A stretch of 64,000 nt of DNA from Bacillus sp. FJAT-18017 (GCF_001278805.1 NZ_CP012602.1:1343001-1407000), one strand, 5' to 3'. Positions 26,470 through 35,577 are shown, counted from the stretch's first letter. The notes: generated by a model from the letters alone, not told the origin. A program made the numbers and translations.

Positions 26470-27168
26470 TTGGCATTCGACATAGATAATACACTCGCAG
26501 AAATAAATAAGCCGATACTCAAAGAAACAGTTGAAAAATTGCTGACATTGGAAAAAAAAGGCATTTGGATTGCGTTTGTTTCAGGTAAGCCTGCTATATA
26601 TATTTCTGGTATGGTACGTCAGGTCGGTCTAAGGGAAGCAATTGTTATAGGGGAGAACGGCTTAAATATTTACTATGGCTGTGCGGTTCCGCCGCGAGTA
26701 ATCATAGATGCAGATGTGAAAGAACAACCGCGGGAGCTATTAAGGGAGGTCCATAGAGAAGTCCACTTCCATTTTAAAGAACGAGTCTGGTTCCAGCCGA
26801 ATGCTGTAAGTGTCACAGCTTTTCCAAGGGATATAAAGGATATGCCAGAGCTTCGCCAAATGATCGAGGTCTTATTCAGCAGAGATGATATTTCCTCGGA
26901 GTTGGTTTTTTATCAGCATTCTGATTCCATTGATATTGCGCCAAAGGACATCAATAAGGGCAATGCAATTAAATCACTCCTGGACAGGGAAGGCTGGTCC
27001 AAGGAGGATGTAGTCGCAATTGGTGATGGGGAAAATGACATCCCTATGTTTAAAGAAGCAGGATATACAATAGGGTTAAATTTTAAAGCAAACTTTAAAG
27101 TGGACATAAACGTCCAGGATATCAAAGCGGCACTCGAGATCATTGAAGAAAAAATCAGTAACCTTTAA
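26470..27168 (+). CDS. HAD-superfamily (Cof-like) phosphatase; 5' end possibly frameshifted
   Basis: A 232-residue HAD hydrolase of the sucrose-phosphatase/Cof type. Motif I is FDIDNTLA, motif II is FVSGKP, the conserved Lys is in NKGNAIKSLL, and motif IV is GDGENDIPMF, so catalysis looks intact; the substrate is probably a small phosphate ester. The frame here starts only at a TTG, with no good ribosome site. A strong AAGGAG at 26423-26428 points to GTG 26438 in another frame. Adding one A to the AAAA at 26463-26466 would join that GTG to the body and give a normal start, RKRRGQSQKLLAFDID. A one-base loss or a sequencing error is likely. Confidence 0.8.
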   Translation: MAFDIDNTLAEINKPILKETVEKLLTLEKKGIWIAFVSGKPAIYISGMVRQVGLREAIVIGENGLNIYYGCAVPPRVIIDADVKEQPRELLREVHREVHFHFKERVWFQPNAVSVTAFPRDIKDMPELRQMIEVLFSRDDISSELVFYQHSDSIDIAPKDINKGNAIKSLLDREGWSKEDVVAIGDGENDIPMFKEAGYTIGLNFKANFKVDINVQDIKAALEIIEEKISNL

Positions 27169-27393
27169 TTTTAATAAAACCCAAAAAAAGCAACCAATAT
27201 AGGTGCTGGTTTCCTTTTCAGGGACCAGACCCAGGGCTGCCAAAATCTAATAACGATTCCTGCGGCAACAGCCTGCCTGCTACTGCTTGACCATTCTCAA
27301 CAATGCTGCCTTCGCAATCCCACTTCTTCTAGCAGGAGTGAGTTTGAGGATTTATCAAAAGAAGCAGCGCGGTAACGAAAACTAATTAAAAAA

Positions 27394-27423
27394 ACATGGA
27401 CCAGAATGCTGACTGGTCCATGT
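27394..27423 (-). terminator. Terminator of the minus-strand zinc-ribbon gene
   Basis: ACATGGACCAG and CTGGTCCATGT form a perfect 11-bp stem with an 8-base loop. On the minus strand it is followed by a run of seven T, 17 bp after the stop at 27440. Confidence 0.88.
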
Positions 27424-27439
27424 TTTGCTGTTTGTATAT

Positions 27440-27679
27440 TTAAGCGTATCGAATTCCTGCTGGTTTAATGTTTTCAATATCGGCGGAACTGCAAGGAGTG
27501 ACAGCGTATGTCATTCCGCAGCTAGGACAGTCCATAATCACTGTTTCAAGCGTGAAAGTCTCACCGCACTCACAATGCATTTCATGGGCAACCAATGGCG
27601 GATTAAATTGTTTCCCTTTACTTTTCACATGATCAACAATTGCCTTGCCATCTCCAAGACTTGAACAACCACAACTCAT
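27440..27679 (-). CDS. Small cysteine-rich (zinc-ribbon) protein
   Basis: A 79-residue protein beginning MSCGCSSLGDG, with a central HCECGETF and CPSCGMTY pair that would form a zinc ribbon, and one more Cys near the end. A clear AAAGGAGAG precedes the ATG at 27679 and a strong terminator follows, so it is a real monocistronic gene despite its size. It looks like a conserved Bacillus hypothetical; no function can be assigned. It is on the opposite strand to its neighbours. Confidence 0.75.
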   Translation of the reverse strand: MSCGCSSLGDGKAIVDHVKSKGKQFNPPLVAHEMHCECGETFTLETVIMDCPSCGMTYAVTPCSSADIENIKPAGIRYA

Positions 27680-27905
27680 GCTGCAACTCTCCTTTTATTA
27701 TCCTTATTACCATTAAAAATATCACAACCTAATTTTCCTGGATATGTGAAAAGTCACACAGTTTGACTGATGAATTGCACAGGGGTTACTAAGTTCCAAA
27801 ATGTCCCCTGTATTCCCGGCAAGATTGGCGAGCACAGCATAGTTTGAGAAAATCGCTTCTTGTTTCAGTGTCGACTAGCTATCTGCTTTTACCAATATGT
27901 ATAGG

Positions 27906-27914
27906 TGGTATAAT
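27906..27914 (+). promoter_or_regulatory. Extended -10 promoter for the DUF4375-like gene
   Basis: TGGTATAAT matches the extended -10 consensus, 36 bp upstream of the ATG at 27950. No good -35 hexamer is seen. Confidence 0.5.
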
Positions 27915-27949
27915 TATCCTTAATCCAGATATTAGAGGGGGAACCAACG

Positions 27950-28414
27950 ATGAAAAACAAAGCAAAAAGGAATGATGCGCCGAATCGCGACGAGATATGG
28001 AACACTGTACTAGCAACTCTTACAATTACGGAAGATTTGGAGGATAATCCGACATTGAGGGAATCTTCCATACTATTTTACTATTATGCGGAGCTTGAGA
28101 GCGGCGGGCATGAAGCATGGCTGAACTGGCTTAGCGAAGACATCGCGCAGGCCGGTATAGACAATTATCTTAATGAACTGACCGATATCTTGAAAAAAAT
28201 CGGCGCAGATAGCTATGCAGAAATCCTTTATACATACGGCAAGGACATGTGGGAATTGCATCTGGCGCTTGAGAACAGCGGAAAAGGAGAAAAGCGGTTT
28301 TATGAAATTATCCATAAAGCCGATGCTGCTTACTATAAACTAGATGGTAACTTGCAGCTATTGATAGAAGATTACTTTGTTGAAAACTACAGCCAGCTGG
28401 TAGGAGAAAATTAA
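27950..28414 (+). CDS. DMP19/DUF4375-like protein
   Basis: A 154-residue soluble, mainly helical protein. The pattern of a Trp-containing N-terminal helix (DEIWNTVLATL), then YYYAELESGGHEAWLNW and a Tyr-rich helical end (AYYKLDGN, IEDYF) resembles the DMP19 C-terminal-like family (DUF4375), whose members have the motif E-x-x-x-G-G-x-x-x-x-[WF]. Function is poorly known. GAGGGGG precedes the ATG. It stands alone, with a promoter of its own. Confidence 0.6.
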   Translation: MKNKAKRNDAPNRDEIWNTVLATLTITEDLEDNPTLRESSILFYYYAELESGGHEAWLNWLSEDIAQAGIDNYLNELTDILKKIGADSYAEILYTYGKDMWELHLALENSGKGEKRFYEIIHKADAAYYKLDGNLQLLIEDYFVENYSQLVGEN

Positions 28415-28596
28415 CGATGCGCCGGCTTCACTGATGCTCAAAAAGGAATCAACAATTTTCTACATTTTTAGACTTCCGAACTATTTAAAAGAGTGAAAAT
28501 CCTTTATTATAAAAAGGTACTAGTTGGAAATTCGGACTTGTACTTACACGCGACAAGAAAGAGTCATTTATTGAAAGTTTATCTTTGCTTTGAAAA

Positions 28597-28805
28597 CTGT
28601 CTAGCTCCAGTGCCTAGCGCCAAATGTACTTCGGTCCCCTCGTTACGATAAGTCAACATCGATTTGCTTTCGCTCATCGTGTTTCCTTTATCTCCTTCGA
28701 GCCCTCCAGTTCAATACGGCGCTGGGCACTAAGGACAGCTTCCAAGAATAATCATCGCAGGGACAGGCCGTCTTTGGCCTGTCACGAAGGCGCTTGCGCT
28801 TTTCT
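28597..28805. repeat. Dispersed Bacillaceae intergenic repeat
   Basis: The block starts CTGTCTAGCTCCAGTGCCTA and ends GGCGCTTGCGCTTTTCT, ends that I recall from a repeat present many times in Bacillaceae genomes. Inside are short hairpins such as GACAGGCC-GGCCTGTC at about 28761-28783. It fills most of the 411-bp gap before the McrBC-like operon and ends just ahead of its ribosome site. The remainder of the gap (28415-28596) shows no feature. Confidence 0.65.
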
Positions 28806-28825
28806 ACTAAAGGGAGGAAGATATT

Positions 28826-29911
28826 TTGAACAAGGAAACGTGGAAAAGGGTTCTTGAATCGTTCGATGACCAGGACCTTATTATGCTTTCGGCGGTCTCG
28901 GGCGTGAAAGTTCAGGGATTCCGGCAAATTAACGCCAACAATATTAAAGGTGCCAGGAAGCTATTAATTAATGAAGCTATTAAACCTAAAAAACTCACCG
29001 CAGTTATCAATGTCCTAAATAAACGGGCGGAAGCTGAAGAAAATGAAGATGAAGACAAACGATATCGGTCGATGAATCTTAAGGAATTGTCTGAAGCAGT
29101 TAAAAATGGTGCGAAGTTGTATGAAATCCTTTCATCCCTCTATTCAAGCGAGGATGAAGAAAAGCACAAACTGGCAAGCGAGCTTGAAGAAAAGCTGGCA
29201 GAAAAACCGTCCATAGAGCCTAAAGCAGAAGCCTCAGCCCCTCCGCAGTCTGCTTCAAATGAAGCCGAACTAAGAAAAATCATTTTTGACCTTGAAAAAA
29301 AATTAAAAAAGGCGGAACAAAAAAATGCAGAGCAATCCTCTAAAATTACGAAGCTTGAAAAAAACCTAAATGATGCAAAAGAAAAGTTAAAAGAAGAGAA
29401 GAAAGAATTGAATCGAAAACTATCCCTATCCGGTCAGGAGCTTTCCAAGGTAAATGAACAGCTTCAGAGGCTAGAAAATGAATCGGAGAATAACCTGAAG
29501 CAGCTTGCTGAAAAAGATGCGTTGCTGAATGAACGGAATAAAACAATCTCTCATTTGAATGCACGCCTGCTGAACAGCGGCAGGACAGGTAAAGAAATGG
29601 CAGTTGAGGCTATTGATTCTGAACAGGAGCAAACGGGTGAATTTTCAAAAAAGAAAATCGCCCTGCTCGGAAACCCGAAAAATAAATCAATTATGAAAAA
29701 CAAACAATATGAATTGGCTATTTTTGAGACATCAGAAATCGAGGAGATTTTTGAAACCGCTGATTGGGACGAGTTTAAGGAGATTTGGCTTCTTAAATAC
29801 AAAGTGCCGGCTACAAAACAGGCATTCATTCAATCCCGGCTGGAACGGCCAGTAAAAATTGTTAATACATTCATAGATTTACGCAATTTGATTGAAAGAG
29901 GGAATTCTTAA
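28826..29911 (+). CDS. Coiled-coil protein, first gene of McrBC-like operon
   Basis: A 361-residue soluble protein. The N-terminal ~90 residues are a compact helical domain (DQDLIMLSAVSG, INANNIKGARKLL). Residues about 150-255 form a long charged coiled coil rich in Lys/Glu heptads (LEKKLKKAEQKNAEQSSK, LNEQLQRLENESEN-like). The last ~85 residues are a small alpha/beta domain (KKIALLGNPKN, DEFKEIWLLKYKVP). TTG start behind AAAGGGAGG. Its TAATG junction with the AAA ATPase gene means coupled translation. Coiled-coil partners are known for some McrBC-type (CoCoNuT) systems; this protein's exact family is not recognised. Confidence 0.75.
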   Translation: MNKETWKRVLESFDDQDLIMLSAVSGVKVQGFRQINANNIKGARKLLINEAIKPKKLTAVINVLNKRAEAEENEDEDKRYRSMNLKELSEAVKNGAKLYEILSSLYSSEDEEKHKLASELEEKLAEKPSIEPKAEASAPPQSASNEAELRKIIFDLEKKLKKAEQKNAEQSSKITKLEKNLNDAKEKLKEEKKELNRKLSLSGQELSKVNEQLQRLENESENNLKQLAEKDALLNERNKTISHLNARLLNSGRTGKEMAVEAIDSEQEQTGEFSKKKIALLGNPKNKSIMKNKQYELAIFETSEIEEIFETADWDEFKEIWLLKYKVPATKQAFIQSRLERPVKIVNTFIDLRNLIERGNS

Positions 29912-32037
29912 TGCATAACAAAGTTTGGGCAACAGATTTAATTGGCGTTGTCGCCGAAGATACGTATATAGAAAATACCTTCCGGGAGGCTGTATTTGTT
30001 AATAGCCAGGATTTGCTGCAATTCCAAATCAAGCTTATTTCACAGCCGCCTGACAGTTTTCCGAATGTTAAATATATCACTGGATTCGCAACCGACTTGG
30101 TCAAATGGGGTTTTGAGGATGACCCATATACAACGGATGAAGAACGCAAGCAGAATTTGCGCGATTGGCTAAATGACAGCCTGCTAGTGTTCGTAGCTGA
30201 GCGGAAGATTCTTTATAACCATAATGAGGTTTACCAGGCAAAGAATATCAGGCTGATTCCGAAGGCGGAAAGCTACCACGATCGGGTGGCCTTGTTCCCG
30301 GTGCCAATATTCTCCTGTGAGGCACATGGCATCACCTTTGAAGAGTTTCTTGAAAAGGTATCCAAGCGGAAATTCCTAGGAAGGATTGATGGCATTTCGA
30401 CAGAAGCAAATGATACACCTTCGATCATCCTTTGGAAAAATGCTGAAAATGAGTATGTGGCTTTCGGGGAATTTGATAAGCATCAATATGCCCATGGAGG
30501 CTTCAGTTTTTCAATCAGAGGCGAGCTAAAGAGCACTCCTTTTGAAAAGGATTGGCTAGATGATTCATATATTGATCCACTTAACATCCCGAATGTAATG
30601 TATGTAACGATTGACACGTATCAATACCTGACAGGTGCAATCGAAGCTGCTGATGGCCTCGATTTAACGAATGCCCTTCAGGAAGCTGCCGCTGCTGTTG
30701 CCGCACCTGAAAAAGAACTGCCAGTAACTACTGTGAAATCTGAGCCTATTTCTAAGACTACTAAGCAGGAAAAAGAAAGGACGGGACCGCAGTCAACCGG
30801 TATTGGCGTTCAGTCAACAGTTACTGCAGGCACATCTAGCAGTGGTTTGACTTCATCGTCAGCTGGCCAGGTCGCTCAGCATGTACAACCGGCAACCGCA
30901 ACAGTCACATCACAGCCTCAAACAAAAGAAGAAACATCCGAATCGCGCTTCCTTGATTATTTTATCGCCACTACACAGGAGATGGGGCTGCTTTATTCAG
31001 AAAAGGATCTCGTCAATTTCCATACTGCGATGAAGTCATCCAACCTGGTCATTCTTGCGGGGATGAGTGGAACGGGTAAATCGAAGCTTGTTCAGGCATA
31101 CAGCCGCGCGCTTGGCTTGTACTCCGACCAGTTTACTTATATATCGGTCCGGCCTTCATGGACTGATGACGCCGACCTGATCGGGTATGCCGACACGCTT
31201 CATATGGTGTACAGGCCTGGCGATTCCGGGCTAATTAATGTCCTTAAGCAGGCTGAGAAAGAAAAGGACAAGCTGTTCATCATCTGCTTTGATGAGATGA
31301 ACCTTGCCCGTGTCGAGCATTATTTCTCGCAATTCCTATCGATTCTTGAGATGGATTCAGGCCGGCGCGAGCTTCGCCTTTACAATGATGAGCTAGCGAC
31401 TCGACTATACAACTCGGCTCAATATCCGCCGACGATTTCGATCAAGGATAACGTCATGTTTGTTGGAACGGTCAACCTCGACGAATCGACGTATCATTTT
31501 TCCGACAAGGTGCTTGACCGTGCCAATGTCATTCAGCTTGAGGTGCTCCCTTATGAGCAGCTGAAGGAACTCGGCGATAAGAAGAAGGTTTTCCATTCCC
31601 GTGACCAGGTGCTAAATTATGAGGATTATGATTCGTTTAAAAATAACAATACTGCTTTGAATCTGACGAGCCGTGAACTTGAATTCCTCTGGAAGCTTCA
31701 TAGCGGCCTGCAAAATGTAAATAGGCAAAGCGGGATCGGGCAGAGGATTGTCCGTCAGATTGATTCTTATTTGAAAAACCTTCCTGTCCAAGATGCGCTG
31801 TCAAGGAACGACGCATTTGATGTGCAGATCGTACAACGGATTTTAACAAAAATCAGAGGCTCTGAAGACCAGCTTCATTCGTTCCTTGGAACTTATGACA
31901 AGAATTCGATAACTCTTACGAAAAGCTTCTTCTGGAATCTGTTAGAAGAATATAGTGATGTATCGGATTTCGAACAAACACGCCAATCGGTGATTCATAA
32001 AGCGAGAGAGTTGAAAATGAATGGCTATACATTATAG
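29911..32037 (+). CDS. McrB-like AAA+ ATPase
   Basis: A 708-residue protein. The N-terminal ~270 residues are an unrecognised alpha/beta domain, probably for target or partner recognition. A Ser/Thr/Gln-rich linker follows (about 270-345). The C-terminal part is an AAA+ domain of the McrB group: Walker A GMSGTGKS at 384-391, Walker B with FIICFDEMNLA (Asp461, Glu462), and the sensor/arginine region VGTVNLDESTYHFSDKVLDRAN. McrB is normally a GTPase motor for the McrC nuclease. It shares one base with the upstream gene and 17 bp with the downstream nuclease gene. Confidence 0.85.
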   Translation: MHNKVWATDLIGVVAEDTYIENTFREAVFVNSQDLLQFQIKLISQPPDSFPNVKYITGFATDLVKWGFEDDPYTTDEERKQNLRDWLNDSLLVFVAERKILYNHNEVYQAKNIRLIPKAESYHDRVALFPVPIFSCEAHGITFEEFLEKVSKRKFLGRIDGISTEANDTPSIILWKNAENEYVAFGEFDKHQYAHGGFSFSIRGELKSTPFEKDWLDDSYIDPLNIPNVMYVTIDTYQYLTGAIEAADGLDLTNALQEAAAAVAAPEKELPVTTVKSEPISKTTKQEKERTGPQSTGIGVQSTVTAGTSSSGLTSSSAGQVAQHVQPATATVTSQPQTKEETSESRFLDYFIATTQEMGLLYSEKDLVNFHTAMKSSNLVILAGMSGTGKSKLVQAYSRALGLYSDQFTYISVRPSWTDDADLIGYADTLHMVYRPGDSGLINVLKQAEKEKDKLFIICFDEMNLARVEHYFSQFLSILEMDSGRRELRLYNDELATRLYNSAQYPPTISIKDNVMFVGTVNLDESTYHFSDKVLDRANVIQLEVLPYEQLKELGDKKKVFHSRDQVLNYEDYDSFKNNNTALNLTSRELEFLWKLHSGLQNVNRQSGIGQRIVRQIDSYLKNLPVQDALSRNDAFDVQIVQRILTKIRGSEDQLHSFLGTYDKNSITLTKSFFWNLLEEYSDVSDFEQTRQSVIHKARELKMNGYTL

Positions 32038-33859
32038 TGAATTGCCATTTACGATAACCTTTACGCTTGGCTTCCTGGCAGGAAGTGCTGACAGGCAGGT
32101 CGAGTCATTCTATCAAACAGAGCAGGAGCTGTTCGACCACGTTGATTCAGCTGTACTTGAAATACCGGAGAATATTCCATTGAATGTAACATTCACGTCC
32201 GTTGATTCAACAGCCAGAATGTTCATGGATGGGCTTGATGCTTTGCCTGTTGGATTGCTTGAGCAGGAAGGGGATGGCGGCGAGATTTTCTTGAAGCCTT
32301 CCCAATCCCCGCTCGTTTTGTTCCAGCATAATGGGGATGAGTATTATCCCTATATACCTGGTCTGTACAGAATCATGGTCGTTTCAGGGGAAAAGCCATA
32401 TTTTTCATGGCTGAGGATTACCCCGAAGCAAATCAATGCCGACCAATGGGAAACGATGCGCGATGAAGTTGAGGCAGAGCTCCGCGGGCTTGCGCAGGAT
32501 CTCATCCGAAAAAGCTACGGACTCCCGAAGGACGCCGATATCAAACTGTCTCCGGATATTCTCAGGCAATTCCGGGTTATTGAGCACAGGTTTCCTGCCA
32601 TCATGGCATCGATTACCGACCTGTACAAGAAAATAAATTTCGCGATAAAAAAGGAATATCAGCTTATGCCTGAGGAAAAGGCAAAGGTTGTCGATGAAAT
32701 TACCATCCGGCACCGGGTCCAGCATCCCGACTCTGATGAATGGCTGTTGACCCCTATTAAGAAAATCAACTATGATTTGCCTGAAAACCGGCTGGCAAAG
32801 AAGATTGTTAAGTCACTTATCGCTACCCTCAGCAAGTTCATCGTCTCTGTGGAGAATTATCAAAAGGAACTTGCAGCGGAAATTGAGGCACTTGAACAAG
32901 AGCGTTTTAAAACAACCAGTACGATTAGCAGAAAACGGCTTATTCTGAAGGATTTGGGTGTGTACCTCGACAAATCAACCAAAATGCGCGGCGCTTTGAA
33001 TTGGTTCAGGACCGCCCCGTGGTACGGTGAAGTGAATCAGCGGATGGAGGCGCGAATTCCCCATGTGATGACGACTGATGTCCGCTACAGGACCTTGTAC
33101 CAGGTACAGCGTGAATTAAATAATGAAACGATAAACATTTCTTTTGACCAGGAGTATATGTACCAGTGGAAGCGGACCGACAAAATCTATGAAATCTGGG
33201 GCTTCCTGCAATTCGTTAAGCTGCTCCAGCATGAGGAGCTTGGCTTTGTTCCGACAGGCGGCTGGCTGTATGAGATGGATAATCTAATCGAGGATATTAT
33301 CATCCCGACCATTCCTCCGGGGACAAAAATTACATTTGGCAAGGAAAATTTAACGGCTTCGCTTGTATACGATGGAAGAATTCCGTCGCAGAGTACCGAA
33401 ACCAATATGGAAAAAACGCCGCTGTATACGCGTGGTACGAACAACCGGCCTGATGGACGCCTTGATTTATACGAAGACGGCATCTATATTGGAAGCCTCG
33501 TTTTCGATTTCAAGTACCGTCCGAAGGGATCCATTTGGAAAGAAGACCTTATCTCAACGAATGCCCAGACGACTACAATGAAGCAGCTCGTAAGCTATGC
33601 CTCCAACTTCAGCTCGAGCCATCTGTATGGGAACCGGGTGAACGACTATTTGAGAAAAAGGCTGCGGCCGGTGCCCGAAGTGTGGGCATTGTATCCGAAA
33701 AGACTCCCAAGCGGTGCCTCCGATTACTATGAAGACCATAGTGTCCGGCTCGTTGAATTAAGCCCGTCATTTAACAATATCCATCTTGTTACAGAGCTAA
33801 AGGAAGTCATCAACGACATTATTCAAACAAAGGAATCTGTTTTGCATCCAATGGGGTAG
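32021..33859 (+). CDS. McrC-like DUF2357/PD-(D/E)XK nuclease
   Basis: A 612-residue protein. The N-terminal ~250 residues match the general form of DUF2357, beta-rich with GLYRIMVVSGEKPYFSWL. A helical middle follows, and the C-terminal ~170 residues hold a PD-(D/E)XK nuclease core (DUF524-like): RPDGRLDLY for the metal aspartate, SLVFDFKYRP for the D-x-K pair, then a helix with QLVSYA. It overlaps the AAA+ gene by 17 bp, as tightly coupled partners do. By analogy to McrBC it would cut foreign or modified nucleic acid when driven by the ATPase; the target is unknown. ATG 32021 has a GAGAGAG ribosome site. Confidence 0.8.
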   Translation: MAIHYSELPFTITFTLGFLAGSADRQVESFYQTEQELFDHVDSAVLEIPENIPLNVTFTSVDSTARMFMDGLDALPVGLLEQEGDGGEIFLKPSQSPLVLFQHNGDEYYPYIPGLYRIMVVSGEKPYFSWLRITPKQINADQWETMRDEVEAELRGLAQDLIRKSYGLPKDADIKLSPDILRQFRVIEHRFPAIMASITDLYKKINFAIKKEYQLMPEEKAKVVDEITIRHRVQHPDSDEWLLTPIKKINYDLPENRLAKKIVKSLIATLSKFIVSVENYQKELAAEIEALEQERFKTTSTISRKRLILKDLGVYLDKSTKMRGALNWFRTAPWYGEVNQRMEARIPHVMTTDVRYRTLYQVQRELNNETINISFDQEYMYQWKRTDKIYEIWGFLQFVKLLQHEELGFVPTGGWLYEMDNLIEDIIIPTIPPGTKITFGKENLTASLVYDGRIPSQSTETNMEKTPLYTRGTNNRPDGRLDLYEDGIYIGSLVFDFKYRPKGSIWKEDLISTNAQTTTMKQLVSYASNFSSSHLYGNRVNDYLRKRLRPVPEVWALYPKRLPSGASDYYEDHSVRLVELSPSFNNIHLVTELKEVINDIIQTKESVLHPMG

Positions 33860-33867
33860 AAGAAAAG

Positions 33868-33900
33868 GCCTGCGCTAATTTTGGCGCAGGCTTGTTTTTT
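33868..33900 (+). terminator. Terminator of the McrBC-like operon
   Basis: GCCTGCGC pairs with GCGCAGGC around an 8-base loop and is followed by TTGTTTTTT, nine bases after the nuclease stop codon. Confidence 0.92.
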
Positions 33901-33933
33901 ATTGAGTGCTAATCTTTTAAGTTGTATTGATTA

Positions 33934-34108
33934 CTAGCTTTTGATGAGTTTACTAGTGATTAAAGAAATGATTGCTAGTGAAAGTGCCGTAAGTGTTTAA
34001 TGAGGCTGGTAAGAAAGAGTGGTGCGGGTACATAGTCATTTCTAGTACTACTCTGAGTAGTATCATTTTTCATCGCGAATTTACTAGTACTACTCAGAGA
34101 CCGGCTAG
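33934..34108. repeat. Second ACTAGT-rich intergenic block
   Basis: CTAG occurs at 33934, 33953, 33975, 34042, 34084 and 34105, again largely as TACTAGTGA or TACTAGTAC, with spacings near 19-22 and 42 bp. It matches the composition of the block beside the RAYT gene. No ORF is seen. Confidence 0.55.
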
Positions 34109-34168
34109 TGAACAGTACTATGAATAATACACAATAGTAGTAATAAAGTGTAATGCACATAAAAAAGA

Positions 34169-34209
34169 GGGGTCAGACCCTTACCCCCTGGGGGTAGGGG
34201 TCTGACCCC
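34169..34209 (-). terminator. Terminator of the met operon (long GC-rich palindrome)
   Basis: GGGGTCAGACCC... and ...GGGTCTGACCCC form a stem of about 18 bp. On the minus strand it is followed by a TCTTTTTT tract, 15 bp after the stop of the M20 gene at 34224. Confidence 0.9.
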
Positions 34210-34223
34210 TGCTTTAACGTTGC

Positions 34224-35432
34224 TTAGTTTGCTTCGGCTGCTTTGCGGTCGGCGAATTCTTGTTTGACTGCGGATAGTGCGTCGGGGTCTGTGATGAGCC
34301 GGAGTGCAGTCAGTGCGAGTGCTTTTGCACCGGTGATGAGCGCTTGGTCTCCTTTAGGGGAGGCGGCTGCCTCACGGAATGGAACGGTGTGGGCAACGAG
34401 GTCAGGCTGGCCAATCGAGATATACGGGTGAATGGTTGGGACAACCTGGCTGATGTTGCCTGCATCGGTCGAACCGATTCCGTCGCGCTCTCCGGTAAAG
34501 ACCGGTTCACCAAGTTCCTCGATCACCTCACTAAACAGCGAATCAAAGGTTCTATTTAATAGAAGATTGTCGACTTCATTTTGGAAGGCTATGACATTCA
34601 GCTTTGCTCCCGTCGCGAGTGCAGCGCCTTCTGCGACAGCCTTGACGCGTCGGGTTACTTCGTTAAGGCCGCTCCGGGTTGCTGCACGGATAAAGAAGCG
34701 TGCCTTCGCGTATTCGGGAATGATATTCGGCGCGTCTCCGCCATGGGTGATAATCCCGTGAATGCGGACATCGTCAGTAAGCTGCTGCCTTAAGGCGTTA
34801 ATTCCATTGAACAGCTGGATGACTGCATCCAGGGCATTGATTCCTTCATGAGGTGAACCAGCCGCATGTGCAGGTTTGCCGATGTATTCAAAATCTAGCG
34901 GGTCAACTGCCAATGAAGGAGACGTCAAGGCTGTTTTTCCAGATGGATGAATCATCAGGGCAGCGTCAATTCCTTCAACTAAACCGTGTTTGACAAAGCT
35001 TCCTTTGGCACTGCCGTTTGGACCGCCTTCTTCAGCAGGAGTGCCAAACACGACTGCCTCACCGCCTGTTTCCTCAATGACTTTGCTTAATGCGATCCCC
35101 GCTGCGACACTTGTTGTACCGATGATGTTGTGCCCGCATGCATGGCCGATTCCAGGAAGAGCATCGTATTCAGCAAGGAAGGCGATTGAAGGGCCAGGCC
35201 TAGATGATTTCTTTCGTGCAACAAAGGAGGTTTCATGTCCGGCAACAGCCTTCTCGACCTGAAATCCCTCATCTTCCAAAAGCTTGATATGCTGGGCAGA
35301 AGCAAAGAACTCCTGGTTGCCAATTTCCGGACGGGCGTGGATTGCATGGCTTGTGGAAAGATATAGCTCCCGCTTACTGTCAATGTTTTCAATGATTACA
35401 TTTCTAAGGTCTGTTTGTACCGGTGCTGCCAT
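34224..35432 (-). CDS. M20 family amidohydrolase in met operon
   Basis: A 402-residue cytosolic metallo-amidohydrolase of the M20D (aminoacylase/AbgB/HipO) group. Motifs include FLAEYDALPGIGHACGHN (metal-binding His/Cys), PAEEGG (catalytic Glu pair), ALMIHPSG and GKPAHAAGSPHEG. GGGGGAG precedes the ATG at 35432. It is the last gene of metN-metI-metQ-M20, 145 bp behind metQ and before a strong terminator, so it is probably controlled by the SAM riboswitches. A likely job is release of methionine or another sulfur amino acid from an N-acylated or peptide form brought in by the transporter (inference). Confidence 0.88.
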   Translation of the reverse strand: MAAPVQTDLRNVIIENIDSKRELYLSTSHAIHARPEIGNQEFFASAQHIKLLEDEGFQVEKAVAGHETSFVARKKSSRPGPSIAFLAEYDALPGIGHACGHNIIGTTSVAAGIALSKVIEETGGEAVVFGTPAEEGGPNGSAKGSFVKHGLVEGIDAALMIHPSGKTALTSPSLAVDPLDFEYIGKPAHAAGSPHEGINALDAVIQLFNGINALRQQLTDDVRIHGIITHGGDAPNIIPEYAKARFFIRAATRSGLNEVTRRVKAVAEGAALATGAKLNVIAFQNEVDNLLLNRTFDSLFSEVIEELGEPVFTGERDGIGSTDAGNISQVVPTIHPYISIGQPDLVAHTVPFREAAASPKGDQALITGAKALALTALRLITDPDALSAVKQEFADRKAAEAN

Positions 35433-35577
35433 CTTTTTTCTCCCCCTTAAGTTTGAGGAGGAAGGGAATGCCCCTCCTCATTGAAAGTAGATTAAAACAC
35501 TATCCCAAGGCCGTTTGAAACTTAGTCGCATTGCAGCTCTCGCTAATCGTGTCGGCCAATTTTTCCAAAAAGGGCTC

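Noticed and set aside
27180..27390. Terminator or gene in the gap after the HAD phosphatase
   Set aside because: Only a five-base AACCA/TGGTT stem is visible and no open frame has start signals, so nothing could be supported.
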